A stretch of 64,000 bases of DNA from Symbiodinium sp. CCMP2592 (GCA_905221615.1 CAJNDT010003046.1:431088-495087); one strand, 5' to 3'; numbered from the stretch's first letter, positions 11,422-22,086 are shown. The notes: generated by a model not told the origin, from the sequence alone. Translations and numbers: made by a program.

Positions 11422-11512
11422 CATGCCCCGCATCTCCTTGATTCTCGTCAAGAGCCTCTCCTCCTTCAAGTTTTGCTCCTGACGCAGATACTTCACTGCT
11501 TGCTTGAGCCAG
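11422..11512 (-). CDS. Coiled-coil exon
   Basis: Contains AVKYLRQEQNLKEERLLTRI followed by KEMRGM on the minus strand, a highly charged heptad pattern. Probably part of the coiled-coil gene. Boundaries approximate. Confidence 0.5.
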
Positions 11513-11633
11513 GGCTTAGGAACTTGGGTTTAGGGTTCTCGATTTGGGGTTGCTGGCCTAGGGTTAAGAATAGCTCCGGCCAAGCAATCCCTGGTCTCAA
11601 GCAGCTTAGAGATAAACAAACCACCCGGTCGCA

Positions 11634-11760
11634 CTTGGAGGATCAGGGAACTTAGTAAGTATGGCTAAAAGTACCCTAGTTAGGGTTTTAAGTAAATATA
11701 TGTCTAGTTACCTTATTTATAACCCTAAGTACTATAACTCCCATGATCCTTGAAGTACCC
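11634..11760. mobile_element. Introner-like element, family C (diverged)
   Basis: Ends cttggaggatcagggaactt and actcccatgatccttgaagt are inverted. Inner arms (ttagggttttaagt / acccta) are weaker than in the recent copies. Confidence 0.6.
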
Positions 11761-11937
11761 TCTCAGACACAGGTTTACACTGATCTACCTTAGGGTTTTG
11801 AATTTTGGATGTTTTCTTTTGGGTTTAGTGTTTAGGGGCTTAGGGTTTAGGGTTCAGGGTTCTGGGGTTTAGGGGTGTGGGGTTTAGGGTTTAGGCCTAA
11901 TTAGGCTATTTGCGTCTATAGTGGTACAGCATACGAC

Positions 11938-12048
11938 ATATGGGTGGTTGTCAAAATTATAGTCCCTTTTTGGATCCCTACTATATTACGGCACCGAATA
12001 TTTGGGGTACCCAAGAAGGGACCCTCATTCTGACAACCACCCATATGC
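11938..12048. mobile_element. Introner-like element, family A
   Basis: Ends atgggtggttgtcaaaatta / attctgacaaccacccatat. It directly abuts a family B element on its right. Confidence 0.85.
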
Positions 12049-12153
12049 GAGTTTCCGAAAATTAGGGGTACCTCATTTTGGGGTCCTTATAATAGGAATC
12101 CTACTATTTAAGGTACTATATTCGGATCCCCTATTTTCGGAAACTCCCATATG
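12049..12153. mobile_element. Introner-like element, family B
   Basis: Ends cgagtttccgaaaattaggg / ccctattttcggaaactccc. It sits back to back with the family A element ending at 12048. Confidence 0.85.
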
Positions 12154-12234
12154 ATTATCCCGAGATCAACCGGATGTAGCTGGGCAAGGCGACTCAGGTC
12201 AGTTCAGCTGCTCGAGACACTTGCTCTGAACAAC

Positions 12235-12475
12235 CCCAACACCCTAAAACCCTAAACCCTAAACCCTAAACCCCCGAAAGCCCAAAAAAAACCCTAAAGC
12301 CCTAAAGCCTAAAACCCTGAACCCTAACCCCTAAAGCCCTAAAGCCCTAAACCCCTAAATCCCTAAAGCCCTAAAGCCCTAAACCCTAAAGCCCTAAAGC
12401 CCTAAACCCCTGAACCCCAAAACCCCTAAAGCCCTAAACCCCGAAAACCCTACATCCCTAGAGCCCCAACACTAA
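12235..12475. repeat. Degenerate CCCTAAA / CCCTAAAG array
   Basis: Continuous accctaaagccctaaacc-type units with G insertions. No gene seen. Confidence 0.85.
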
Positions 12476-12479
12476 AGGA

Positions 12480-12560
12480 CAAATCACGCATAGATACACC
12501 TCCTCGGACCGGGCATGGCAAGCGGCCAGGTGCTGCAGAGTCAATGACACCTTAAAGTCT
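12480..12560 (-). CDS. Possible exon of the coiled-coil gene
   Basis: The minus frame reads ADFKVSLTLQHLAACHARSE followed by EVYL, helical and Leu/Ala-rich, flanked on both sides by telomere-like repeat. No family assigned. Confidence 0.35.
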
Positions 12561-13029
12561 GCGGGTTTTGGGTTTAGGGTCCAGGGTTTTAGGGTTTAGG
12601 GCCAGGGTTTAGGGCTTTAGGGGTTTAGGCGTTTAGGGTTCAGGGTTTTAGGGTTTAGGGCTTCAGGGCTTGGGTTCCTTTTTGGCTTTTTCCTATGGGT
12701 TTAGGGTTCAGGGTTGAGAGGTTAGTTTAAGGTCAGAATTCAGGTTTTGGGGGTCCAAAAGAGTCTGCGTTGTGGTGCGGAAGCTTCAGAGTTACGGGGG
12801 GTTGTGGGGCGAGTTTTGCCTACACCCCAAAGTTCCCAAAGCCTAACTATCTTGAAGTCCTGCTCAATCGTCCCCTGAACCCCAAACCCTGCCTCAGACT
12901 GAACCTGAACATCAAGCGAGTGAAACGCGTGGGGAGCTACAGCGTCTGTATCTGCACGTCCCTACCATAACAAAAATAAGCAACCCCCCAACATAATGTA
13001 GGTAATTATTAAGGCCCCCAGAATAAGTT

Positions 13030-13090
13030 TCCACGACCGCCCACCTCATCGAGCTTGGCAAGGAGCAGCTTCTCCTGCTGTTTGCGCTGA
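13030..13090 (-). CDS. Coiled-coil exon
   Basis: Contains AAQRKQQEKLLLAKLDEVG on the minus strand. Short and strongly coiled-coil. Ends approximate. Confidence 0.45.
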
Positions 13091-13213
13091 GCTGCTTGGG
13101 GTCGGGTTTGTGGGGGTTTTGGATTTAGGGCTTCGAGTTTTGGTTTAGGGTTTATGAGGTTAATGGTTTCTGGTTAGGGCTGGGGTTCGGGGTTTAAGGT
13201 TTTGGATTTTGGG

Positions 13214-13338
13214 TACTTGAAGGCTCATGGGACTTAGTAAGTAAGGTTATAAGTAGGTTATAAATAGGATAACTCCACTTAGGGGACTTATAACCCCAAT
13301 TATAACCTACTTACTAAGTCCCATGATCCTCCAAGTAG
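13214..13338. mobile_element. Introner-like element, family C
   Basis: Nearly identical over its length to the copies at 7.34, 15.47, 25.25, 48.71 and 57.34 kb. Inverted ends tacttgaaggctcatgggac / ccatgatcctccaagta. Confidence 0.9.
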
Positions 13339-13439
13339 TACCCGAAACCCTATAGATCCCTTTAAGGAACCCCCCTATAGATCCCTTAAAGGAACCCCTA
13401 TAGATCCCCTTCATGGATCCTCTAAGTACCCAGGGGAAC

Positions 13440-13545
13440 CCTGCAAGCCGCTCCTTCGCATCTTTGCCATTTGGGTCCTCCTCTTCAGAGAGCTCCCAAA
13501 GACTGGGAGTCTCTGCCTCGATCCGGGTGGTTGTTGCTTTCAAGG
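13440..13545 (-). CDS. Acidic helical exon
   Basis: The minus frame contains ATTTRIEAETPSLWELSEEE followed by DPNGKDAKERLAGF. It resembles the charged coiled-coil exons downstream and is probably in the same gene. Splice sites unresolved. Confidence 0.4.
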
Positions 13546-13549
13546 GATC

Positions 13550-14470
13550 TAAGCCTTGAAGGGCTCCTTAAAGGGACATAAATTTTCCTTAAAGGGATCT
13601 ATAGGGGTTAGGGTCTACTGAAAGGGTCATGGGACTTAGTAACTTTGAAGGGCTCCTTAAAGGGTTCCTTAAAGGGACCTTCCTTAATGGGATCTATAGG
13701 GGTTAGGGTTTGAGTTTAGGTTCTGCTTAAGGGGTCATGGGACTTAGTAACTTTGAAAGGCTCCTTAAAGGGCTCCTTAAAGGGACATAAATTTTCCTTA
13801 AAGGGATCTATAGGGGTTAGGGTTTGCTAAGGGTCATGGGACTTAGTAACTTTGAAGGGCTCCTTAAAGGGTTCCTTAAAAGGATCTATCTATAGGGCTT
13901 AGGGTTTAGGGTCTACTGAAAGGGTCATGGGACTTAGTAACTTTGAAGGGCTCCTTAAAGGGTTCCTTAAGAGGATCTATCTATAGGGGTTAGGGTTTAG
14001 GGTCTACTGAAAGGGTCATGGGACTTAGTAACCTTGAAGGGCTCCTTAAAGGGATTAGGGTTTAGGGTTACCACCGTGGTTGATATGGGTGGTTGTCAAA
14101 ATTGGTTGCTTTAGAGGGATCTAAGGAATCTATAAGGGTTCTATGTAGGGTTTAGGGTTTCAGGGTCCATGTACCCAAATAGGTGGTTGTCAAAATTATG
14201 GTACCATTTTGGGTCCTTATTATAGTACGGTACCTAATATTTAGGGTACCCAAAAAACCATAATTTTCACAACTGCGTCGACATACTTAAAGGGTCATGG
14301 GACTTAGTAACTTTAAAGGGCTCCTTAACGGGCTCCTTAAAGGGACCTTCCTTAAAGGGATCTATAGGGGTTAGGGTTTGAGTTTAGGTTCTGCTTAAGG
14401 GTCATGGAACTTAGTAACTTTGAAGGGCTCCTCAACGGCCTCTCTCAGGGATCTATAGGGGTTTAGGGTA
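13550..14470. repeat. Tandem array of about 90-110 bp composite units
   Basis: The core gggtcatgggacttagtaac, followed by tttgaagggctccttaaagg and a tctataggggttagggttt tail, recurs at about 13625, 13733, 13825, 13920, 14005, 14286 and 14398. Each unit joins a half family-C element to minisatellite and telomere-like sequence. Confidence 0.85.
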
Positions 14471-14789
14471 CTTCAAGGATCATGGGACTTCGTAACTTGG
14501 GGTATAACTAAGCCAGCGTTAGTTATAACTACTCTTAAACTTACTAAGTCCTGTGCTCCTCCAAGTAGGACTCTCCGGATCAGCTGATCCGGCTCTGTCT
14601 CTTGCTTCTTACACATCAGGGGGTTCCTTTTTGTCTGAGGGTTTAGAGCTTTAGGGTTTTAGGGGTTAAGGGGTTAGGGGTTTCGGGCCTTGGTTCGCCA
14701 AAGGGGCAGTTGCCTTGAATATTAGGTGCCGTAGTATAGGGACCCAAAAGGGACCCTAATTTTGACAACCGCCCATATAATGGATCATA

Positions 14790-15130
14790 CGTTTGAAGCT
14801 TCGAATTAGGGCTCCCGGCATCTTCGAGGATGGAGGCAACTTCTTGCTGTACGTTCCTCTCCGCTGTGATCAAAGCTGTGTCGCCAAAGAGGTCCTCAAA
14901 GCAACAGCGATTCGTGGGAGGGGGGGAGGGGGCTTGAAAAGTCGCAAAACTCCCAAACTCAACTCCCCTCGTCCCCAAACCCTACACCTTGAACAACTTG
15001 AAAAACTAACTCGCTTCACCTTGCCCATGCCCCCCGTTCTTTCAGGCCTCCTTTGCGAGGAGCGCCCGTGTGTTGCCGTCCTGCAAACGGCCGTCTACCA
15101 TAGGGACCTTAAGACAACGAACAGCTTTTG
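14790..15130 (-). CDS. Ankyrin-repeat protein, C-terminal exons
   Basis: At 14912-14785 the minus strand gives FGDTALITAERNVQQEVASI followed by LEDAGSPN. This fits an ankyrin repeat (GxTAL-x-A...ILxxAGxxxN). An upstream segment near 15125-15047 contains VDGRLQDGNTRALLAKEA, which could be the preceding repeat. It probably continues the gene whose exons lie at 16.15-20.27 kb. Exon limits are approximate. Confidence 0.5.
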
Positions 15131-15469
15131 GCATACCATAGCAAAATTGTAATAAGGATCCCAAAGGAACCATCTCACTCATTGGTCAGGCCCCTATGTT
15201 ACATCGCATCTGTGGGATTAAGCTTTACAGTGCTTTCTGTACTGACTTTACAGGGTGTTTATCTTTATAGGGTTTACTGTGGGATTTGTAACTCCTGCGC
15301 ATCAACTCGCGCCAAAAAGCTTCGACAGCAATAACCATCGGGAGAGAAACCCTAGACCCGGAAAGCAGAGGTAGCCTTTAAAGTCCTTACATAATTTCAT
15401 CTGATGTTTATAGGGCTTACCGTGGGATCTTTAAACAAAAAAGCCCTCAGGGCCGCATGTCACCAAACG

Positions 15470-15593
15470 TACTTGAAGGCTCATGGGACTTAGTAAGTAA
15501 GGTTATAAGTAGGTTATAATTAGGATAACCCCACTTAGGAGACTTATAACCCCAATTATAACCTACTTACTAAGTCCAATGATCCTCTAAGTA
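15470..15593. mobile_element. Introner-like element, family C
   Basis: Nearly identical to the 13.21 and 57.34 kb copies. Inverted ends tacttgaaggctcatgggac and atgatcctctaagta. Confidence 0.9.
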
Positions 15594-15719
15594 TTCCCAA
15601 GGGAAGCTCCTGGAACGAATGCCGGAGAATGGCTTTGCCTCAGGCCAAGACTCAAGACAACAGTTGAATATACTTGGTTTTCTTATAATCTGTTACATTA
15701 CACTTTGCAAAATTTATAC

Positions 15720-16095
15720 CATACCTTACTATACTAGATTATGCTGTACTTTACTATACAAAACTATACAAAAACAGACTATACTCTACCATACTATACT
15801 ATACTGTACTATCTGCACTATAGTTACTGCACTATACTGTACTATACAATACTATGCTGTACTGTACGATACCGTACTATACAAAACTATACAAACCGTA
15901 CTATACTATACGGTACTTTGCTATGCTATACCAAGTCGTACTATAGTAGAGTATAGCATAGTGTAGTATAGTGTAGTGTAGTATGGTATAGTACAGCAAA
16001 GTATAGCAAAGTGCACTAGAGTATAGTAAAGTATAGTATGGACAAGTATAGTACACTATAGTCCAGGTACCAGTAAAGAATAGTCAGTATCGTAT
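15720..16095. repeat. TATAC/TATAG-rich microsatellite with strand switch
   Basis: Left half (15720-15940) is ctatact-type pentamers; the right half switches to agtatag-type, making the block a large imperfect palindrome. Open frames here are Tyr/Thr-rich low complexity and are not genes. Confidence 0.8.
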
Positions 16096-16149
16096 AGTAC
16101 TAACGGTTTGTACTGATCAGAAGATGAGAAGGTCCCAGAAATCAATGAA

Positions 16150-16680
16150 AACTTGCTCGGTTGCAAATCTTGGCTGCTGCATTCCGCATGCCCTCGCGCT
16201 GCAGCAATATGCCTAGTGCATGCATGGGGTGTTGGGGTGTAGGGTTTGGGGATAGCTAATCCATGGTTCGGATAGTATCAAAAATCTACACTCTTTCTGG
16301 GTCTGGAAACCCAAAAGAGTTGGAAATTGCAAAATGTTTCCCAACGAATGACAAGGATGCAGGGCTGTTCTGCCAAGGATGTCGGTGTTCAAAGGGTCAC
16401 ACCTGGCGCTTTAGTGTGCTTTCACAGCTCTTCCTGTGACACACACCGATGCAAAACGCCGGTTAGGGGTCGATCAAAATTATGCGCTCATTTGGTCCCC
16501 CTAAACTATATTAGGGTTTAGGGTTTAGGGTTTAGGGTATAAACTATAAGGAATCACTATAATACAGACCCCAACAGGGCTTGTAACCTTGGATCAACCC
16601 GAAGTTCCCAGCAGCAGGCACCTGTGTCGCAGCAACATCGCCACAGCCTCCTCAGGACATTCTTAGGGGTACCTTTAAAG
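16150..16680 (-). CDS. Ankyrin-repeat protein, middle exons
   Basis: 16215-16150 read on the minus strand gives RHIAAARGHAECSSQDL, the core ankyrin helix-turn-helix (HIAAxxGHxE). 16680-16610 gives ECPEEAVAMLLRHRCLLL, resembling the second helix of a repeat. Between them are a telomere-like stretch and other intronic sequence. These exons join by position to the ankyrin exon at 17382-17515. Confidence 0.55.
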
Positions 16681-16738
16681 GGATCTATAAGGGTTCCTTT
16701 GAGGGCTCTTTAAAGGGATCTACAGGGTTTAGGGTTTG

Positions 16739-16832
16739 GGAGTTTCCGAGAATTAGGGGTACCTTGTTTTGGCATCCTTGTACTAAGGGTCCTACTACTT
16801 AGGGTACTATATTTTTGGAAACTACCACATGA
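16739..16832. mobile_element. Introner-like element, family B (diverged)
   Basis: Ends gggagtttccgagaattagg / atttttggaaactaccacat. Internal taagggtcctactacttagg matches other copies. Confidence 0.7.
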
Positions 16833-17267
16833 GAGAAGACACAACGGTAGGCCGGAAGGCAGGCAGGCAGGCTGACTGACATACCGACAGCAAGGCAGAC
16901 AGACCGAGCGAGAGAGAGAGAGAGAGAGAGAAACCCTAAAATATGCCCTGAGACCCCAATGAACGCAAAAACACCGATTAAAGCCCTAAAGAACCAATCC
17001 CTGTGATGAGTGGCCCCAAAATGTTGGACTCGGGTGTAGGGGCAATACCATGCTGTAGTTCCTAAGGATTGGTATGGGCAATTATGCAGGCTTCTACATT
17101 ACCTGCTAGAGGTTCGAGGTTCAGGGGTTTCGGTGACAGTGTGGAACCCGTATAGGACCCTTAAAGGAACCCTAGAACACCCGCATGCCTCCAGGCGTCA
17201 TAAACCTTACACCTAAACCCTTGATTCTCAAGGCTACCCCCTAAACCCGAAGCGCCCTAAATCCTAC

Positions 17268-17374
17268 CTAGAGTCTCCATTGCAGCTCCTTTTTTGGTTA
17301 ACCAAAATCTCTCTTATAGGATCCTAGCCATAAAACTGGTTAACCAAAAAAGGAACTCCAATGGAGACTCTAGG
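17268..17374. mobile_element. Introner-like element, family N, abutting an ankyrin exon
   Basis: Ends cctagagtctccattgcagc / aatggagactctagga. It lies at the 3' edge of the ankyrin exon 17515-17382, as expected of an introner acting as the intron. Confidence 0.8.
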
Positions 17375-17381
17375 AACTCTC

Positions 17382-17515
17382 CTGGTGGCCATAGAGCGCC
17401 GCCAGATGCAGGGAGCTTCGTCCAGTAAGCGGGTCACAGAGCCCTGCGCCCTCTGCGAAGCCTCGTTGCTGCTCCATGGTCTTCAAGACCTCCGCTTTTA
17501 GGCTATAGACCCCCG
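17382..17515 (-). CDS. Ankyrin-repeat exon
   Basis: The minus strand reads LKAEVLKTMEQQRGFAEGAG followed by LCDPLTGRSSLHLAALYGHQE. GRSSLHLAALYGHQE is a textbook ankyrin repeat start. The exon ends next to the family N element at 17268-17374, after which the next exon resumes with the second helix of a repeat. Part of one gene with the exon at 19897-20274 (inference from order and domain). Confidence 0.65.
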
Positions 17516-17697
17516 TTAGAACCATTAAAAAATACTAGTTTCATATTCTCTTGGATTTTATATAAACAAAAATAAAACTAATTTCTAAGGAGACTCTATT
17601 TAGGGTTTAGGGTTTAGGGGTTTGGGGTTTCTTCGCCGAGGCTCTTGCGAGGGTTTGACGAGGATTCTTGATGGGTGTTGTTGTAGGGAGGACGTTT

Positions 17698-17802
17698 ACT
17701 TACTTCCCCTATAAGCCACGGAAATAGAAGGTTGAACTTTCCGGTTACTACTAAACTATAAGAACCCAAAAAGTTTAAAGGTTGGGTATTGGGGAACTAA
17801 AT
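17698..17802. mobile_element. Introner-like element, family H
   Basis: acttcccctataagccacgg ... ggttgggtattggggaacta; nearly identical to the copies at 6.61, 28.34 and 52.93 kb. Confidence 0.85.
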
Positions 17803-18070
17803 TGAGATCCCTTAAAGGATCCCTTATAGATCCTCTTAAAGGAACCCTATAGAGCCCCTATAGAACAGGGGGTTTTATGTTTTTTGGCGCGTAGGGAGTT
17901 GGGCGAAGGCAGTCAGGGGCTCGGGGACGGAGGCTGTTGGCTCCAAGAGACCTACAGTACTTGGAGGATCACGGGACTTAGTAAGTGTAGGGTTCCTTTA
18001 AAGGGCTCCTTAAGGGATCTATAGGGGTTTAGGGTTTAGGGTATTATAAACCCCATAAAGGCCAAATACG

Positions 18071-18177
18071 GTTGATGATAAAAATCCTGCATTACCTTAA
18101 GGACCCTAAACTATGGGAATTATGGTAAATTCCTTATTATGGGTAATGCAGGATTTATACCATCAACAGTAGTGCTG
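18071..18177. mobile_element. Introner-like element, family D
   Basis: Inverted ends ggttgatgataaaaatcctg and caggatttataccatcaaca, with inner arms cattaccttaaggacc and tattatgggtaatg. Confidence 0.85.
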
Positions 18178-18239
18178 GGATTCCCTATACATTGCTCTTA
18201 AGGATCGAGGCTATGGGGTTTCCAACATTTGGGCTTCTA

Positions 18240-18362
18240 CTGTATACGGAACTTAGACCCCTAGCCAAACTGTAGTTTTAGCGGTTTCTTAGGGGTAATA
18301 ATAAACAAAGACTAACAGGAAAAAATCTAAGTACCCCTAAGATACTGGAGTTTGGGTTCTAA
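18240..18362. mobile_element. Introner-like element, family G
   Basis: Begins tatacggaacttagaccc and contains cttaggggtaataataa and taagtacccctaag. The same family forms exact introns in the HAD and EH-like genes. Confidence 0.75.
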
Positions 18363-18954
18363 GAGGGTCTTCAGAGGATCCTCCATGGGCGTTGTTGGTC
18401 GGGTTTCAAGGGTTTTTGTGTAAGGTTCTGTTGGGTTTTGCCGGGCTTTCGTAGGATCTTCGTATGGAGTTCGTAGGGTTTGGATAGGATCTTCTGGGGA
18501 TTTATAGGGCGTGATGGGGCTTTGCAGGACTTGTACGAGCCTTATACAGAAACAACATCAGAAGCAAAGGAGAGTTTCACAAAGTAAGGGCGCCTAACTG
18601 ACCTTGTAGACGGGTCGAAACAAACTTTCGCATGGTGTATAATTATGGCTATATGCAATGTACCCAAGAACCATAGTCAATATCAATCCCGAAAGAGCAG
18701 GATTCGCGTGAAAGGACCCCTAGGCACGGCAGCACGGCATCCCTCATTTGCCAGTGAGCCCCAAATCGAAAGCTTGGATGGCCTCTTGCGGCTTCGGCTG
18801 GCTCAACACCTGTTTAGAGTTTAGGGCTCTAGGGTTTAGGACAAGGCTTCGGGCTTTGGGCTTTAGGGCTTGTTTTTAAAGTGCACTGATTTGGTTTAGG
18901 CTTGGGGCCTTAGGGCTTTATGCAAGCAGTGAGCGGCTTTAGGGCATTCGGCCT

Positions 18955-19020
18955 CGGGCATGTCCAAGCAGCGGAAGACACGTGCTAACAGTAGCATCGA
19001 CTTGTCCATGGTTGGGACAC
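18955..19020 (-). CDS. Possible exon of the ankyrin gene
   Basis: The minus frame MDKSMLLLARVFRCLDMPEA followed by ECPKAA is helical and lies between ankyrin exons. No motif is diagnostic. Confidence 0.35.
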
Positions 19021-19244
19021 TATTCCAAACTCAAACATCTGTTCCTTCTTGACAAAAAAGTCTGCACTTTCTGATTTTCTTCATATCTGAATATCTGCAT
19101 TTCTGAGTTTCTGCAGTTCTGTGCGTTTTGAATGTGCGAGTGTTGTGAATTTCGGATTTTCTGCTTACTGTATCTGATTTAATGAATATGTGTATTTCTG
19201 CACCGGATGTGTTCTTGAATATCTCAATTTCTACATGGTGTTAT

Positions 19245-19450
19245 TTCCGAGCCACATTGGCTTGGTTTCCAGAGTAGGCACTTGTGCAGCCTTTGGATTC
19301 GCCCAACACAACAGATACCCAAGGGTGACAAAGACGCTGCCTCATGAATGCTTGTGCGAAGAGCACTTCTTCCTGAAGGTCATGACTGCACTCATCCCTA
19401 AACCGCTTCTTGGCAACTCCGACGTACTGTTGTTCTTGGCTTTCTTTGTT
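19245..19450 (-). CDS. Probable exon of the ankyrin gene
   Basis: About 68 codons open on the minus strand, including KESQEQQYVGVAKKRFRDEC and QEEVLFAQAFMRQRLCHPW. Compositionally coding-like and placed between the ankyrin exons at 17.4 and 19.9 kb. No recognised domain. Plus-strand frames over it are less protein-like. Confidence 0.45.
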
Positions 19451-19896
19451 GCTTCTAGTACATTCTAGTAAGTTGTGAAAACTATAGTATGCTATAGCAT
19501 TCCGAAGTATATCATAATACATTATCGCATAGTATTGTATATTAGAGAATCTCATAGTTTATTACAGTATAGTGTAATTTTTCTGGTGATAGAATATGAC
19601 ACTGATGCGGCACGTTGCTAGTTTTTGCTCGCGTCCTTCCTTGCCGAGCTGCCTCGTGGAGGAGTCGAACCACATCGCAAGGTTTGCTGGTTCTCCACCT
19701 GGGTTCTCCTAGTTTATATAATAAGATAATGACTAAAAGAGGGCTCGTTGAGGGTTCCTTTGGGGGATCTAAAATGAGGGCTTAGGGAATATAGGGTTTA
19801 GTTCAGCGTTTAAGTTACCATCACTACTGGGGACCCATAACGAATAATATCGTTTCCTTATTCTGACAACTTAAATTGAAATTCTTGAGCAAGAGC

Positions 19897-20274
19897 CAGC
19901 CACAGAGCAGCCACCTCTTCCGGTGCCTTCGCGGAGGGCAGCACACTATCGTGCATAGCGTCCAGGGGGAGGAAATGCTTGGGGATGTTGAAGCGGTGCT
20001 TGTCCACGGAATCCAGTAGCTGCTGGAGGTGCTTCCGAATGTCAAAGCCGTCCGCGTCCACCCAATCACATCGGCATCCGGACTTCAGGAGGATGTCGAT
20101 GCAACGCAGGGAATCATCAAGAGAGGGACCATCGGCCAGGGTTCGTGCATTCAAGACTGCTGCAAAGAGAGCCGTCCGACCAAATTTGTCGAGCTGTGTG
20201 GGATCAGCCCGGGACCGAATTAAGGTGTTCACCACGTCGGGCTTTCCGTGGCTGACTGCCTTGTAGAGGTCAGC
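19897..20274 (-). CDS. Ankyrin-repeat exon (N-terminal part seen)
   Basis: The exon probably starts after a CACAG|G acceptor at 20274 and ends before a GC donor at 19896, where a degraded family J element begins. It encodes about 126 residues. The first ankyrin repeats are recognisable in DLYKAVSHGKPDVVNTLIRS and in KFGRTALFAAVLNA, followed by CIDILLKSGCRCDWVDADGF. The remainder (KHFLPLDAMHDSVLPSAKAP) is not repeat-like. Ankyrin proteins act as binding scaffolds; the partner is unknown. A Met at 20334 is in frame but lies beyond the likely acceptor. Confidence 0.75.
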
Positions 20275-20379
20275 CTGTGTAGGTGAAGTACATGGGTCCT
20301 GGGCCGCGATCCACTCAGTCGACCCTGGATGCATATAAATACAGATATACGCATATATTTATGCACATACATAGTCACA

Positions 20380-20381
20380 AC

Positions 20382-20413
<32 letters not shown>

Positions 20414-20416
20414 TAT

Positions 20417-20448
<32 letters not shown>

Positions 20449-20475
20449 GTACATGTATATGTTATATATATACAT
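20380..20475. repeat. TA-rich microsatellite
   Basis: Runs of tatatatata with acatatg interruptions. Overlapping Tyr/Ile open frames are artefacts. Confidence 0.9.
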
Positions 20476-20619
20476 ATGTCCACTTGCTGGCATCCGATGG
20501 TTCTAAGGACCCGGCAACTGTCATCCGTAAGCTGCTCGGGGGAGAGCAGACTGTCTCGTCAGCCATGCATGCTGCAGGCTTTTCATGTCTTTTGGGCCAA
20601 ACGTGGCAGAAGATGCTCC

Positions 20620-20830
20620 GGTTTAGGGTTTTCGGGTTTAGGGATTGAGGGTTTAGGGTTTTGGGGTTTAGGGCTTTAGGGTTTCAGGGTTCAGGGTTTT
20701 AGGGTTTAGGGCTTTCGGGGTTTAGGGTTTAGGGTTTAATGGTTTAGGGTTTTAGGGTCTAGGGTTTTAGAGTCTAGGGTTTTAGGGTTTAGGGTTTCAG
20801 GGTTTTAGGGTTTAGGGTTTAGAGCACCCG
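20620..20830. repeat. TTTAGGG-type array
   Basis: Degenerate ggtttagggttttagggtct units. No gene seen. Confidence 0.85.
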
Positions 20831-21109
20831 TAGGGAAGTAAACCCGAAGCCAGACTCGACAACAAAAAGATAGCTTCCTGCCCTCACCCACTGCAATGCA
20901 AAAAAGGAAGCTCATGTCAGCTCAGAAAAAGTGCCCTAAACCCGAAACCCCTGGACCCACTCCCACTTGCCCATCCCACTCCCATTTTCCAATCCCACTC
21001 CCACCTTCCGATCCCACTACGGGCACCCCCTAAACCCTAAACTCTAAACCCTAAACCCCCTAAACCCTAAACTCTAAACCCGATACCCCCCAAAACCCTA
21101 AACCCTAAA

Positions 21110-21212
21110 CCCCCGTAAACGCCGCTCCTCCAATCGCGCCTTTTCACCCAGGTAGACTTCAACTTCCCTCCTGCACTTCACCAGCTCGCCTTCCAGGCGG
21201 GCCAGCCTGGCT
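21110..21212 (-). CDS. Coiled-coil exon
   Basis: The minus frame gives AARLARLEGELVKCRREVEV followed by YLGEKARLEERRL, an unambiguous coiled-coil heptad sequence. It lies between telomere-like arrays. Whether it belongs to the ankyrin gene or a separate gene is unknown. Confidence 0.5.
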
Positions 21213-21512
21213 GCAGGGCTTAGGGGGACTTCGAAGTTTAGGGTTTAGGCTTTAGGGGTTTAGAAGTTTAGGGTTTAGGGGTTTGGAAGTTTACGGTTTA
21301 GAGCTGTGATTATTGCTGTTGTTAGTCTTCTTAGTACGCTTATCATTCTTATCAGTATAAGGATTAATACCACTGTTTTTTTGTGAATGATATGGTGATT
21401 TATGGTAGTAGTCGAGCAGCAGTGGCAGTGGCCGTGGCAGCGACGGTAGCAGTAGATGAACCCTAGTTTCTACGTTCCAAGATCCTTCACGTATTATGTA
21501 TAGCCTGTGTTG

Positions 21513-22019
21513 CTATCGCCACTGCGGGTTTGATTGCAGGATATCACAGATGGCTTCACTACGATTTCTAGCTTCAGATCCTCCAAGAAGCAGCAATGTC
21601 CCGCCTGGCCTGGGGTCGGAAGGATGCGCGCCACCTGCCAAAGCTGCAAAAACTGTGTCTGCCTGGGCAAGATCTGCGTAACTCTGCCGAGCCACTAAGG
21701 ATCGCTTCCATGGCAGCAGAGCTTCCGGCAAACCTGCCGCTGGACTCGCTTCTCCGATGAGGTTTACCATCGCTGCATGCATCTCCGGTACCAAGCCTCT
21801 GAGAGAAAGTGTCGTTTGAGCCACGAGACGACTCGTGGTGTGCCTCGGTACCTCCAGATTACCATCTCCAGCAACTCTCAAATCATGTACGTCTGCAAAC
21901 ATGCATGCGATGCATACGGCAAGGACTGCCGCAGCGCGATACGGCCTCCTACCGGCGCGTCCACCTCCAGCACTCCTGTCGGAATGCTTGTCGGCTCTGC
22001 TGCACCTGAAGGGACTCAT
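21513..22019 (-). CDS. Unknown protein with one N-terminal hydrophobic segment
   Basis: The frame opens at an ATG (22019) and runs 168 codons to a stop at 21513, unusually long for this window. Residues about 25-45 (RPYRAAAVLAVCIACMFADV) form a hydrophobic segment after an Arg-rich stretch, consistent with a signal anchor or the first part of a targeting leader. The rest is Ala/Leu/Gly-rich and includes PGGTLLLLGGSEARNRSEAI. No family is recognised. The last few residues may be intron read-through. It follows the EH-like gene (stop at 22087) by under 70 bp, on the same strand. Confidence 0.5.
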   Translation of the reverse strand: MSPFRCSRADKHSDRSAGGGRAGRRPYRAAAVLAVCIACMFADVHDLRVAGDGNLEVPRHTTSRLVAQTTLSLRGLVPEMHAAMVNLIGEASPAAGLPEALLPWKRSLVARQSYADLAQADTVFAALAGGAHPSDPRPGGTLLLLGGSEARNRSEAICDILQSNPQWR

Positions 22020-22086
22020 GGGGTCCAAGCGACTCTGTAAATGGCACTAACCTAGTATAGTCATGCTATTCTATTCTTCAGGTTCC

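Noticed and set aside
13214-15593. CRISPR-like array from evenly repeated 124-bp units
   Set aside because: The repeats are dispersed hairpin elements with no regular spacers; the host is eukaryotic.
15619-15966. Tyr/Thr-rich frame of 115 codons
   Set aside because: Encoded by the CTATACT microsatellite.
20229-20483. Tyr/Ile-rich frames on both strands
   Set aside because: TATATA repeat artefacts; the real coding sequence nearby is the ankyrin exon on the minus strand.
21777-22050. Plus-strand frames of 66-87 codons
   Set aside because: They are antisense to the longer minus-strand frame with an ATG and hydrophobic leader.
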